Notes: generated by a model not told the origin, from the sequence alone. DNA of 64,000 bases from Vitellaria paradoxa (GCA_019916065.1 CM034236.1:14771167-14835166); one strand, 5' to 3'. Counted from the stretch's first letter, positions 45,068 through 57,317 are shown. Program-made: numbers and translations.

Positions 45068-47610
45068 AACCTCACAATACCAACCACCAAGCCACAAGAT
45101 CAACCCATCCAAAAACAACTCAAAACCACACACTCTCTCTTTATATCACTCACTGATACACACACAGACACGCACTCACAGTCGAGTTTTTCAAATGAAG
45201 AAAGAGAGTAAGGAGGGTGAGGTGATAGTCTAGAAAGAGTAGAATAGGTAGGCTAGGTGTAGTGGCAAGGCCAGAGCCCTAGGATTCGCTTTTGATCAAA
45301 CAACTCACTGAGAAATAAGGAGAAGAAGTTGATACAAATGCACCAACCCAAGGGAGCGTGCATGAAGAAGGCAATGGCATGCGCAAACCAAGCTCCAGGG
45401 CACCCAGTGCACACAAGAAAGACTATGTCATGCGCTAGCCGCTTATTAGAGCATGAATCTTGTTTTGAAAATTTTGAGGACAACTCTCTAAACATAAATT
45501 ACTAACTTAACTCTTCTCACAATGCATTAATATGAATCATATATAGATATGGTTATAACATTGTAAATAAATTAAAACGATTAAATAAACATTTGGACCA
45601 TCAAGCTCATATAAAAATTTTAGTTAATAATAATTCATAAAAGTAGAGAGCAAGAGTAAAAGATTAACTCGAGTCAACAACGTTTCGATTGCTAACCAAT
45701 ACGTTAAGCCAATACTTTAAACTATGGATAATGGTATCTATCGAAGTTAGGTTATTTATTAATGGGTTTTCTACGTTTAACTTGTTATAATTTTTATCTT
45801 GCATGACTGTTTGAGTATGGAGGAAGAAAATGTGACTATTTTTCTCCTTAAAAAATTTATACTAAGTAGATAATTAATTGTGAGAGTATAAACGATTATT
45901 AATGAAAAACGTATATCACAAAAAATTAAAAGCTCATGTCTTTAATTATTATGAAAACAAATAATAAAATTTGACGTGAAATTTTGGTAAAACTTGCATC
46001 AAAATTAAATTTGAGCAGGAAGGGCTCTTGGCCTTTGAAAATGAGAGCATTTTTGTTCATTAGAAATTTGAAACAATAACTCTGCAAAAGGATGGTTTCA
46101 AACTAGTGCTCATTTACACAAATAACCTTTGATGATTGTGAGAGGTACATGTCTACCAGATATATGTCTAGCTAGTCCACAAATCGTTGAGATGGCCTAG
46201 CCTTAATAGTAATGCTCCAGTGCAATAATACTCTAAATTAGGTGCTTGGACAATGATCCTAAATGGTTGGTTTAGTCACCATCTTGCACAGAGGCAAGCT
46301 TGGTATTGAATATATTGGTTTTTAATGCTTGAATTTTGCCAACCGTCCTACATATTACAATATAAGGCTTAACTTGAAATGAACAAAAAAAAATGCTAGC
46401 TTTGTGGCAAGTTATTAATTTGTTACTAAAAATTATTTTTTTATTTAAAAAGAAAAAAAAATTAAGGTGCCATTTGGTATATGTGTTTTGAATCTATTTT
46501 TATTTTGCATTTTTTAAAATAAAAAAAAATAGCTCAAAATGATCCAGTATTTTCAAAATCTATTTTAAAAAATAGAAAATAAATTTAAATATGAAATGCA
46601 AAATAATCAAAAGTCATTTTGAGTATTTTTAACCAAAAATAATAAAAATTTCAAAGCAGAAAAATTAAAAAATATCAAACCAAATGTATTTTAAGTATTC
46701 TTAAAACAAGAATCTCAAAACAAAAAATAAAAAATAGAAAACAAAAATAGAGAAAAAATAAAAATACAAATCAAATGCCACCTAATTTTTTAATTTTTTA
46801 TTAATTTGACATTTTAGCCCTTCATTCTTTTAAAATTTAAGAGAATAAATTAGTAATTTAAAAAAATAAATAAAAAACAGAATAGCCAAAAGCTGAGTGT
46901 TGAAAAATGAATAATGTCCGCTGCTCAAACTTTATTGCTATCAATTGCCAAACTACATTTATTGTATATATATAATATATTTATTTACATAAAGATGCTT
47001 AGAACTTGAAATAAAATAATAAGATTCACACATATTTTTTATTTTTATTTTATATTTATATATTATTTTGAGATATATTTGATTTGTTTTTTTTTTTTTA
47101 ATTTTATGAAGTTGGAAATATGTTTAATTTGTTATTAAATGATCTGATTTATTTTGTTTTTCTTTCTTAATTCAATGTAATTTTTGTTCTAGATAAACAT
47201 TATATTTGTTAGTTGTTATTTACTTTAATTTTTTTTAATTATATTTAGAATAGTCTTAATTCTATTTTTTTTTTCAAGAGTAATGTTAAGATATTTTAAA
47301 AGAAAAGTGATCAAGAAAAATCATCTTCACTGAATTTCAACAAGCCTCCCATAAAAATTCCCATAGAAAAGAAATCGTTGAGTAATAAACCTTTCAAAAA
47401 CAAAAAAAACATCGTACGGCCCTTAACAAAAATCTTAGATCGGCTTCTACCTAGAAGCTTAAAAAAAATATATCAAATAACAAAAAAACAACTATCAAAG
47501 AAGTTGATAGCTTTTTTGAATTCAAAGAAATCCTAAGAAGAGAAACCATTGCATATCCACGAGCAGACAAGGCGAAATAGATATATATATATATATATAA
47601 TGCGGGAAAA
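45068..47610. other. Noncoding part of duplication copy 1
   Basis: No credible gene. Includes a shared segment (45070-46310) also seen at 55690-56990, and copy-1-specific DNA (about 46380-47510) with poly-A/T runs, a MITE-like element and an (AT)n tract at 47581-47599. Confidence 0.5.
46465..46784. mobile_element. MITE-like inverted-repeat element in copy 1 only
   Basis: Ends are AGGTGCCATTTGGTAT at the left and ATACAAATCAAATGCCACCT at the right, whose complement is AGGTGGCATTTGATTTGTAT. The interior is A/T-rich with pairing blocks (GAATCTATTTTTATTTTGCA versus AAAACAAAAATAGA). No clean target duplication. It sits in DNA missing from copy 2. Confidence 0.5.
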
Positions 47611-47617
47611 TCTGAAA

Positions 47618-47623
47618 TTTTAT
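47618..47623 (-). terminator. Probable poly(A) signal of CXE-A
   Basis: AATAAA on the minus strand 120 bases after the stop, in a context conserved at the matching place behind CXE-B. Confidence 0.5.
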
Positions 47624-47742
47624 TCGTCATCCGTAAATTAAAGAAATAAGGGGTACATGCATAAGATGGTATGAAATTCTTCTGATCTTTTCGGCGTCAA
47701 ACGAAGCAACTCCCATGCACCTAGGAGATTATTGGAATTAAT

Positions 47743-48657
47743 TTAACTATTGATAAAAGAAGAGATTCGTTCGAGCATGGCCAGAGCTTCTTTGGACTTG
47801 GGCTCGTAATAGAAGAAACAATGACCCTCATCCGGAGTCTCCATAAGTTCAACCTTTCCTTTCCACCCGTTCGAACGCAGCGCCTCACAGTAATAAAACC
47901 CCCTATCTCGATAAATGTCAGACGCAGCAATGAAAACCAACACCTTCTTGCAAGCGAGGGAGGGGAGTTTAGGATCCACGAGGGGGTTAACTCGTGGATC
48001 ATCGAGTCCAAAAGCATCACGACCAGCGTCGAGCCAAATGCGATTGCCCTGTTGTCTTAAGTCATCAAACCTGGGCTCCTTATTACCAATGGGTTTGCTT
48101 CCCCAAAAGTACGGATGGAGTAAGATAATTCCAGCGACATTGAACCCATCCAACTTCTCGTTCGAGCTAGTCGATTGTTTCATGACCGTGTTGTGCGCTA
48201 TGTTGGCGCCCGCGCTGTCTCCGGATAAGAAAACTCTCTCGAAATCGGCTCGCTTGTTGATCCACTCCTCGGGACCACGTCCGTCGGAGTGAGACGCGAC
48301 CCACTTCAGCGCTGTCCACGAATCGTCGTAAGCGGCGGGAAGTGGATATTCGAGGGCCGATCTGTAATCGACGGACAAGGCGACAACGTTGGCTTTCTTC
48401 ACGAGCGAGGAAACGTGGTTATGAATCATCCCATCGCTCGGGCGATATGCCAGGAAGGCTCCGCCGTGATAGTAAACGAGAAGAGGAAGTTTTTGGTTAG
48501 GGTTGGCGGACTTGGGGATGTAAAGCCTGCCGCCAACAGTGCCCTTGGCGATCGTTATGTCTTTGTAATCGACTTCGTCTTGACCATGACATGAAGAAGC
48601 TATTGCAAAGAAAACGAGGCTCATCAAAGCACGTGCGGCTGAGTTTCTGTGCCACAT
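47743..48657 (-). CDS. Carboxylesterase, class I CXE-like (copy A)
   Basis: 304 residues, intronless, alpha/beta-hydrolase of the plant CXE / HSL family (CXE12-, 2-hydroxyisoflavanone dehydratase-like), which cleaves small carboxylic esters or related leaving groups. Visible: oxyanion motif HGG at 64-66 (LLVYYHGGAF), nucleophile Ser148 in GDSAG, Asp247 in AASDIYRDRG and His279 in DEGHCFF, so the triad is complete. Other family marks are VVALSVDYR, LPAAYDDSW, LLHPYFWGS and LDDPRVNP. Residues 1-25 (MWHRNSAARALMSLVFFAIA then SSCHG) look like a secretory signal peptide and replace the usual cytosolic N-terminal region. The ATG at 48657 is chosen because an in-frame ATG at 48816 lies upstream of the TATA box and the frame between is a CT-repeat leader. 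Confidence 0.92.
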   Translation of the reverse strand: MWHRNSAARALMSLVFFAIASSCHGQDEVDYKDITIAKGTVGGRLYIPKSANPNQKLPLLVYYHGGAFLAYRPSDGMIHNHVSSLVKKANVVALSVDYRSALEYPLPAAYDDSWTALKWVASHSDGRGPEEWINKRADFERVFLSGDSAGANIAHNTVMKQSTSSNEKLDGFNVAGIILLHPYFWGSKPIGNKEPRFDDLRQQGNRIWLDAGRDAFGLDDPRVNPLVDPKLPSLACKKVLVFIAASDIYRDRGFYYCEALRSNGWKGKVELMETPDEGHCFFYYEPKSKEALAMLERISSFINS

Positions 48658-48684
48658 TTCCTTTCCAATTAATCTCAGAAGTCG

Positions 48685-48690
<6 letters not shown>

Positions 48691-48732
<42 letters not shown>
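48691..48732. repeat. (GA)21 in the CXE-A 5' leader
   Basis: A pure 42-bp GA tract, CT on the coding strand, between TATA box and ATG. At CXE-B the same place has a shorter interrupted version (58396-58427). Confidence 0.9.
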
Positions 48733-48736
<4 letters not shown>

Positions 48737-48773
48737 ATGTCAATGTGTTTCATTTCATGCACGCATTTTCCTC

Positions 48774-48784
48774 GTTTATATATC
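48774..48784 (-). promoter_or_regulatory. TATA box of CXE-A
   Basis: GATATATAAAC on the coding strand, about 120 bases before the ATG, conserved at CXE-B (58468-58478). Confidence 0.6.
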
Positions 48785-49076
48785 AGTGGGGTGGTCCTTA
48801 TTTTTGGAAAAGCCAACTTATAATTTAGTTGCTCTGCTAAAAGTAATCAAATCAACATCTGTACTTCCCTCAAAATGAAGTGGCCCAAGAGAGAATAAAA
48901 AGTCTTGTTCTTGTTAATTACTATATATACGTCCTGGCGCCCAAAGAGGGAAAAATCTAACGTTGTACATGCATAAAGTAAATAAAAATTCAAACCAAAT
49001 ATGCATATACGTTTTGTTTTTCTATTCAAAATTGTTACAGTACCCTTTTTAATTGATTTACAGAAAAAAAGATGTT

Positions 49077-49440
49077 TGATAGTCTGATTTTAAACTTTAT
49101 CGTAGGTTTCTCTTGTTAGATACCTTATAATTATGATTTTGATTAGATTTTCTTTGTATTCATTAGTTTTTGTTTTTTAGTATATTTACGGAGGATCATT
49201 ACAACTTTGAAAATGGTATCAAGCCAACATTTTGAAGTTTATGTTATAATTGGGTACGCTTCTCAAAATGTTCATTACGAGATTAAGTTAGAGATATCTC
49301 AACCCCTCTCTCCCTATGTATATATTTGATAAGTAATAGAAATCAAATGTTAGTGTATCATCAAGGAATTTCTCCTGCACATAAAGGATGGGAAATAAAA
49401 TGCGAAAACTAAATGCTACTTGCTGCAAACAATTTTACAT
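49077..49440 (+). repeat. Dispersed repeat shared with TOM9-2 3' flank
   Basis: Copy of 19899-20270, same orientation, starting just after the end of duplication copy 1. See that entry for shared blocks. Confidence 0.8.
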
Positions 49441-49469
49441 CACATGAAAAGATAATTCCTTGTTATATT

Positions 49470-49985
49470 CATATATTTTTTGAATAGTTTTTATATATAA
49501 AAGTTTTTAAATTAGTATTTTAAAAAATTTGATAATATTTGTAATAAATAATAAAATTTTACACATTTATTAAATAATATATGAATACCTATTAGACAAA
49601 ATCAATTAAATTTTTTTTATTTAAAAAATATATTTAAACCTTAATTTTCTTTAAAATTATATTAAAAATAAAACATTTAGATTAAAATTTCAATTTTAAT
49701 GTGTTTAAAACATAAATTTTAGATATATATACTTTTTTACACGGTTTGTATCTTTTATATTATAAGAAACTTAAAATTTTAAATTTGAAATATTTTTCGA
49801 TTGTTGGATTTGTTTAATATCCATGATTATTTTTTCTTTTTTCTCTCACTCTTTTCATATTTTTTGAATACTTTTTATATAAAAGATTTTAAATTAATAT
49901 TTTAAAATGTGATAATATTTGTAATAAATAATAAAATTTTATACCTTTATTAAACACTTTATGACTAGCTTAATCTATTTAATTA
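49470..49985. repeat. AT-rich repeat, two related units
   Basis: TTTTTTGAATA(G/C)TTTTTATAT, AAATTA(G/A)TATTTTAAAA and GATAATATTTGTAATAAATAATAAAATTTTA occur at 49476-49570 and again at 49860-49945. The first unit also aligns with 26925-27240. Confidence 0.6.
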
Positions 49986-52900
49986 GCGATTTTTATTTTT
50001 TATAAGTTATTTTTACATTTTTTTATGTACGTTTGCTTTATCAATTTAAATTTAAGCTATTTACATGTCAAATTATATTTCTGTATCTTTAGGTTGGTGC
50101 AATAACTAGTAAAAATAAAAAATAAAAAAGGGATCATTGTGCTTATAGTTTCTTGGTTGATTTATTTATTTATTAGAAATTACCTATGCATAAAGGCACG
50201 AAGGCATAATTTGAGTTACAAAGAGGTCAAAAAAATAAATCAAATAATTTTTAGAAAAAAGTTTAAAGAAAAATCTATATAGAAGTCAAATATATTTACA
50301 GATATTATTAGGTTGCTACCATTTTTTTGCTCACAAATAGTGATTTGAAATTTGAAATCAAAGCTGGATAAAGTTTAGAATTTGAAACAAGTCCTTGTAC
50401 AGTCAAACTTTCTCTCTCCAATAAATGTCAACTAATGGCTATAAAACAAAATGTTAACCTTTGATTGAGAGATATATGTCAAATTATTGACTTGTATTGT
50501 TATATAAATTTATTTATTATTTACTCATTTTGGTTATGTTTGGATTGAATATTTAGATAGTGAAAATTGAAAGGAAAAGAAAAAAAAATTTTAAGTGTAC
50601 GATTTTATTGGAATAGATTAAAAAATTAAAGACAATAAAGACACTTGTTATAATTTAACGCACTACAAGAAATTAGAGTTTTAATGATTAAAGAAATTAA
50701 TTATAGTGTAAAAATAAATAACACATATATGAATATTTTTTCCCGATGGAAAAGAACTTCAAAAAAAATTAAAACAAGAGCATTTTACAAAATAAGTAAC
50801 AACAACCGAATTAAAAGGCGAATACCCCTCCCACATAAAGTAAAAAGAAAAAAAAATTAATAAATGTTACGATAGATTGTGCGGACGCCTGTCTGAACGA
50901 CTAAGTCTTTTTTAGGTTACTCGAATAACTCAGTGACTGAACTTTGATGTATATATATTTTGTGGGTGAGTCACCTCCTCATGTGTTGGATTCTTCCGAC
51001 GTGTCCCAACCTCTCCAAGCTGTAAGACTCAATTGCTTCCACCTGGCCATCTTAACTCCCCACCTTCTGCTCCACTTTGCATCATGTGTATAGTTATTTT
51101 GTCCTGTTGTGGCTGGCAACTTATTTGAGTAAGGCTGAGAGAGTATTATTTGCGCGAGTGTTGATTTGTGGCTAAGGAATTGATTGGGTGTTGACGAATT
51201 GGGTATCAACTTGTTGTGTTTGAAGGAGGAAGAAGAGAGGAGGGATGCTCGATTTGGTTTCAACCGCTTCACTTTGCTTATTTCTTCTTGCTCGAGGTGG
51301 GTGAGTGGTTTCTCTTACGAGTATACGTTTGGCATGCTTGAATTGGATTCTTACAAAGAAATGGCCCAATGGGTATGCATGTGGAGTTAAAAAAAGGGTG
51401 TGAGCCAAAATTTGGGGAAATTGGATTTGAATTTAAAAATTATTTAAAACATTTTATTGAAATTTTGTGTAAATATCTCCTTAGAGTAGCAAAGAAGCCT
51501 CATAGAGGGCCTTGCGTGTTAGTGTACTGAATTGAAGGCATAAATTCTGACTTGAGGAAAAACAAACATGGATTGACAGAGCCTGGAACTTTCAACTTTG
51601 AATGTCGTCGTGCACACACCCGTCCACGTGTGCATGGCTGTCCGAACGGACTCTTCGACTGAAACCATTTAACTTTCGTGAGCATGCCTTTCCTCTGTAT
51701 GCATGGCACCCGTTTGCACTCCCGTGCACACAGAGGTCTGTTTGGTCGACCGTGACTTGATTAGTATTTTCCTTCTATTTTTAGTTTTAGCGCATTACTA
51801 TGGAATTTATGTTTAATGCCATTGATAGTGTGGTGTGAAATTTACGTCCTTGCTAGTTATAAATTACTTAGCAATTAGATACAATCTTAAAGTGTGCACA
51901 ACTATAATAATCGATAAAAATCACACTAAAAAATTTAGAAAGATTACAATTTCAGAAAAAAGTGTGATAACAATTTGTAAACTAAACTTTTTATTTTAGT
52001 CTAATTAAAAAATTAGAATAAAAAAATACTTTTGATACTTTCTGTCTCAGTTTTGTTAAAACTGTGATTATATTTTATATATCTTGTGCCCTTTTTAAAA
52101 AAAAAAAAAGAGATAAAATATTAGTGGAAACCATTTATAGAAAAGACTAAGATAAAAGAGGGAGGAAAATCATATCTTAAAAAAAGTGAGACAAAAGAAT
52201 GAGAGACAATATTATTTCTTTCTCTATATCTTTCAAATAACTTTGTTTATTACTTTGTATGATTTAAATTAGATTTTATAAATTTTATTGTAACATTTAT
52301 TTATTAATTTTAATTAATTTAATATGCTATAAAATCTACAGTCATAGATCAATAAACAAAAATATTTTTAAATTAATCTTAAAACTAAATTTACTGAATT
52401 AAATTTAAATAACACTAAATGTATAATCATTTTTTTCACAGAATATATGGGAGTAACCTTTATAGTTTGTATATCTTATAGCTAGGTGAATATTAAATAT
52501 TTAATATCTAATAAATATTTACTGTATCTTTAATATTAATTATATTAAAAGTGGCATTATTTTATATTTTGTTAGAAGTGATAAAATTTTGGAAATAGAA
52601 ATAATAAAATTTTCTTTTTTTATCCTTTTAGAACTAATTTTCAAATATAGTCATTGAAAACATTTTTTTTATTACAAATCAATTCTTAAAATAGTTTTCA
52701 AAAATTTTGTTTTAAACAAAAATTTTGTTTTAAGCAATAATTTCCTAAAACTAAAACTAAAACTAAAACTAAGTGCAGGCTAATTACTTTTAAAAATATA
52801 ATACAGAATAAAGAAAATATATTATAAATAGTGAGTTATGATTAAATATGTGTTATACATAAAGATTAAAGGGAAATAAAAAAAAATTTAAGATCATTTT

Positions 52901-53533
52901 TAATTAACTATGATAGATATTCATAAATTATTTATTAAACAATCGTGTAGTTCTATATATTGGTTATGTTTTCAAATTATTGCAAACAATTAAACTAATT
53001 AAATAAAAGTAAATTTTTTTATCATTTTTCCCAACTAATTGATGGGAAAAAGTGTTATTTTTAACGACTACTTGGTCAATAAAAGTGATAATAAATTATT
53101 GTAGAAAGTGAAACACACGCCTTAAAACTATGATATTTATACATTTTTGTAATAATGGCGGAAAAATAAAAAGAGATTGAACATAAATGATTGTACATAA
53201 AAAGTGATAGTAGTAGTAGTCATGGTTCTCTTCTAAAATAAGGGAGAAAAATCTTGAGTCAGGAATATCAAAATTTTCACTATGTGGAAACAATTATAAG
53301 AAGAACCATGGTAATATACACAATCTACTCTTTCAACCTTATCGCATTAATCACAATAGATGCTTTTCCGAACATATGAAAAAAAATCTTTATCTGCACT
53401 TGATAAAGAACATGCTTATGCTTTTTCGAACTAATTCGAAGAACTTATGCACAAGAAGTTTGATAGTTAAGACTATCAAAGTTAAGTTTAGAGATGTCAA
53501 TTATAAACTCATAAAGTATATGTTCTTCTCACT
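49986..53533. other. Spacer between CXE copies, no gene recognised
   Basis: Mostly AT-rich. A CACTACAAGAAATTAGAG motif at 50661 is a CACTA-type terminus without a partner in view. 50880-51400 and 51490-51770 are GC-richer (for example GACGCCTGTCTGAACGACTA and CACACCCGTCCACGTGTGC) and may be old LTR or repeat pieces, but I see no ends or pol motifs. A run of AAACTA units lies at 52745-52771. 51840-53530 is low-complexity DNA. Confidence 0.45.
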
Positions 53534-53845
53534 CACTACAGGAAATCCGAGTTTAGGCAAGAAAAAACTTCCTCGCTAAAATTCATATTTTTCTCACTAA
53601 AGATTATAGGCAAGGAAAAATAATCATTACAGATTTCCTCACCTATCCTCTGTCGCCTATAATTTTTAACGAGAAATATTTGTTTTCCTTGCCTATAGTT
53701 ATTTTTAACGAGCAATTCATTTTCGTTGCTTATTCTTACTTTTTAGCGAGGAAATATTTGTTTCATCGCCAAAAGCCTATTATTAGCGAGGAAATAAGGT
53801 TCCTCGCAAAAAAATTCCTCGCCTATACTCCATTTTCTTGTAGTG
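53534..53845. mobile_element. Short CACTA (En/Spm) element
   Basis: 312 bp with ends CACTACAGGAAAT and ATTTTCTTGTAGTG (complement CACTACAAGAAAAT), flanked by ACT on both sides (53531-53533, 53846-53848). CACTA ends and a 3-bp target duplication are diagnostic. The interior has repeated (G/A)GCGAGGAA / TTCCTCGC and GGCAAGGAAA motifs in both orientations, like subterminal transposase-binding repeats. It has no transposase and would need one from elsewhere. Confidence 0.9.
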
Positions 53846-53848
53846 ACT

Positions 53849-54718
53849 TTAGATATGCTTTAAGATCTTAGGAGGGGATCTTTAATTATAAATCACTCAA
53901 ACAATCCAATTTTCACAGGATTGCATAGTTTTCTATTTCTAAAATCTTTAAGGAAACCTTACTTAAAGTGTTTCCAACCTTCTTAAACTTTAAGAAACCT
54001 TTCCAAACTTCTTACGCATTAAAATTTTTTTTTTAAGTAAATCCAACATCCTTAGGCATTAGAAAGCTTTTTAAAAAAAATTTAAAGCTATATTTTTGAC
54101 ACCTTATCCAAATGCCTAAAAGTACAAGCTTAAAATCATTATTTTGTCCACTAATTTTTTAATTACAAATATGAACCTAACATGGTGTAATCTATATATT
54201 TGTGCTTCACGAAATGAAATTATAACTTTAATTAAATTGTGGAATTATTTTATCATGCTAAGTTAAAAAAAAAATTAGATTTCAGATATCATGCTATGAT
54301 ATGAACTTATGTTAAGACACACCATGTTGAGATGATTTTGAATGACTTTGTTTGGATCAAAAGATATTGAAACAAAGAATATACGTAAGTAAAAGTTAAA
54401 AGTCTCAAGGCTCGTGTAGGAGTTGATTTTTATTTTTAATAGGCTAATAACCACCAGGGTGGAATGTATTTTTTTTTCCGTGTTATTTAGTCCCAGGAGA
54501 TAAAAACCGAAAAATGGTATTATATTTTCTTATAATTTAAGCCTAAGAGGTAGACACCACAAGTTGGTGTTTTTTAATTTTATTCTGTGATTACAGTTCA
54601 ACCAGATGTACGTAAAGCCTATGTGTTACGATTTGTTATAATGATATGACTAAGATTCTGATATTAATGATGCATGATTAAGATATATGTGCACGTCTCA
54701 ATACTAGTTGATTAGGAG
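53849..54718. other. AT-rich spacer, no gene seen
   Basis: No gene or element ends recognised. Related short phrases such as CTTTAAGAAACCTT and ACTTAAAGTGTTTCC recur near 53945-54010 as small imperfect repeats. Confidence 0.4.
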
Positions 54719-55639
54719 GTTCACAGTTTCAAAACTATTTTCTCAATTTTTGAATTTATAAATATAATAATACTTGAGCCATTATATTATTGGTATTTTT
54801 TCGATTAATATAGTAATATGTTGAATGTTTAATTATAAAGTTTTAAAAATATTTTCCTCAAAATTAATCACACAAAATTTACGATTTTTAATATTAATAT
54901 GGAATGTCATTATTGTTTGAGTATAATTAATAAAATTTCTCACATCATAATTTTATCAAAAACTAAATTTAACAAAACATTATATAGAAACTAAAATATG
55001 ATAAATTTTCTATTCATATTGTATTGCACCTGTTTTAGATTAAATATAAGTACAATATGGCTATACAATTTTGTTGTTAGAAACACAATCAACTTTAGTA
55101 CTTTTCTTTCTTAACTTATGTAAGTAATAAATAACTAAAAATCTATATATATTATATTTTCATTTTTTTGATATTTTTATGAATTATTTAAAGTTCACAA
55201 TAAACAAATGAAACATTTTAAACTTTATATATATAAATTATATTTCAATTTTTTTAAACTTTTTTATGAATTATTTAAAGTACACAATAAATAAATGAAA
55301 CATTTTTAAACCTATAACAGTTGGTTGTTACGTGCAACACTCTACAAACTTAGAATATCAAGTTAAATTGGAAACTTACATGACTTGTTTTGGTAAATAT
55401 ATATACGTATATGAATATTCATATCTATTTTAGTTTGGAATTCATCTAAGCTAAGTAATTATTTAAATTATTTTGAAATTTAATTAACTTTTTATTTAAG
55501 AATCACCAACCTTAACCTGCGTTTGGACCCTTTCTTTTATAATCCAATGATCCATAAATCCATGATCTGGTTGATTCAGCTAGTTTCTCATGAAAATATA
55601 AGGTGTGAACCCCTACCTCAAACTAGTTGAAGAGGGAGA

Positions 55640-55810
55640 ATGAAGAGGAAGATGATGATGCAATTGGAGGAAGAATAAGAAGACCACAACCACTCCCATA
55701 GATCTAACAACCTCAAGGACCACCAAGTCGCACTCTGCGAGCTTAAAACAGCAAGGAAGAACCCCACAACACCAACCACCAAGCCACAAGATCAACCCAC
55801 CAGGAAACAA
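55640..55810 (+). pseudogene. Exon-like fragment, duplicated copy 2
   Basis: Homologue of 44942-45067. It reads MKRKMMMQLEEE then TAA at 55676-55678. Past that stop the frame still aligns and continues where copy 1 has its own stop. Not recognised. Confidence 0.28.
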
Positions 55811-57317
55811 GTCAAAAACTCACTCACTCTCTCTTTATATCACTTTCTGATACATAAATACACAGATAAACACTCACAGTCGAGTTTTTCAAATGAAGAA
55901 AGAGAGTAAGGAAGGTGAAATGATGGTCTGGAGGGAGTAGAATAGGTAGGCTAGGTGTGGTGGCAAGGCCACAGCCCCAGCGTTTGCTGTGATCAAACAG
56001 CTCACGGAGAAATCAGGAGAAAGAACCTGACACAAACACACCATCCCAAGCTAGGTCGTGCGCATGTAGAAGGCAACGGCATGCGTAAGCCAAGCTCTAG
56101 GACGTTCAGTGCTTACGAGAAAGACTATGTGGTGCTCAAACTATTTACTAGAGCGCTAACCAGGTTTTGACAATTTTGAGGGAAACTTTCAAAATGTAAA
56201 ACACTAACTCAACTCCCCACACCAATCCCAATGCAATATGAATCATATATAGACATGATTATGACATCGTAAATAAATTAAAATGATTAAATAAATATCT
56301 TTTTCATTACATAAATTATTAGAGATATTTCTACTAAACATCAAACAGATATAAAAATTATTTAGTCAATAATAATTCATATAAGTAAATAGCAAGAGTT
56401 TAACTTGAGTCAACAACGCTTTGATTGCTGACCGATACTTTGAGTCAATCCTCTAGGCTACGACGTTTGAACTTTTTATGTTCTTCAATAATGGTATCAA
56501 CAGAAGTTAGGTTATTTACTAAGGAGTTATCTAGGTTTAACTTGTTAAAATTTTTATACTAGGTAGATAATTAATTGTGGGAGGAAAACCGTATATTGCA
56601 GCAAATTAGAAGTTCACATCTTTAATTATTATGAAAAAATAATAATAAATCCTGATATGAAATTTCCGTAAAACTTGGAAAGTGAAATTTGACCAGGAAG
56701 GACTCTCGGTCTTTGAAATGAGAGCCATTTTGATCATTAGAAATTCGAAACTACAACTCTGCAAAAGGATGGTTTCTAGTTAGCTAGAGCTCATTTACAC
56801 GCATAACTTTGATGATTGTGATCAGAGATGTGTATTTACCAGATATATTCCTAGCTAGTGCAAAAAATCGTTGAGATGGCCTAGCCTTAATACTAATGAT
56901 TCAGTGCAATAATAATCTTAAATTAGGTGCTTGGACAATATATGCTCCTAAATGGTTGGTTTAGTTATCTCGTTGAGCAGAGATAGTAAATGCTTGGTAT
57001 TGAAATACTACTAAAAAATTAATTATTACTAGTTAATTATTAAAAAATTAGCATTTTTTGTATTTAAAAAAAAAGAAAAAAATTAACTTTTTAACTTTTT
57101 ATTAATTTGATTTTTTTTTTTTTTTACCTTTCGTTCTTTTAAAATTTTAGAGAATAAATTTAATTATCTTAAAAAAATCATAAAATTAAATAGCCAAAAA
57201 CTACGATGAAGCTGAAAAGTTCCTTGGCTTTTCAAATAGAGACTATGAAGAGAAACCATTGCATATCCGTGATAAGACAAGGCAAAATACATGCATAAAC
57301 ACGGGAAAGCCTGGAAT

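Larger units (their letters stand above)
44003..49005. repeat. Segmental duplication, copy 1 (with CXE-A)
   Basis: Aligns in the same orientation with 54719-58677. It begins with the AT-rich dispersed repeat (CAGTTTCGAAACTATTTTCTC) and runs through a purine-rich exon-like patch (44942-45067), intergenic DNA and the CXE gene, ending near TCCAAACCAAATAT-type sequence. Copy 1 has roughly 1 kb not found in copy 2, at about 46380-47510. The distance between equivalent points is about 10.7 kb at the left part and 9.7 kb at the genes. Confidence 0.88.

Noticed and set aside
47821..48594. Plus-strand open frames over CXE-A, and the equivalent over CXE-B
   Set aside because: They are antisense shadows of the GC-rich CXE coding sequence with no domain of their own.
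48657..48816. Upstream ATG extending CXE-A by 53 residues
   Set aside because: The ATG is upstream of the conserved TATA box and the added part is largely a Ser-Leu run from the GA microsatellite; the paralogue shows no conserved protein there.
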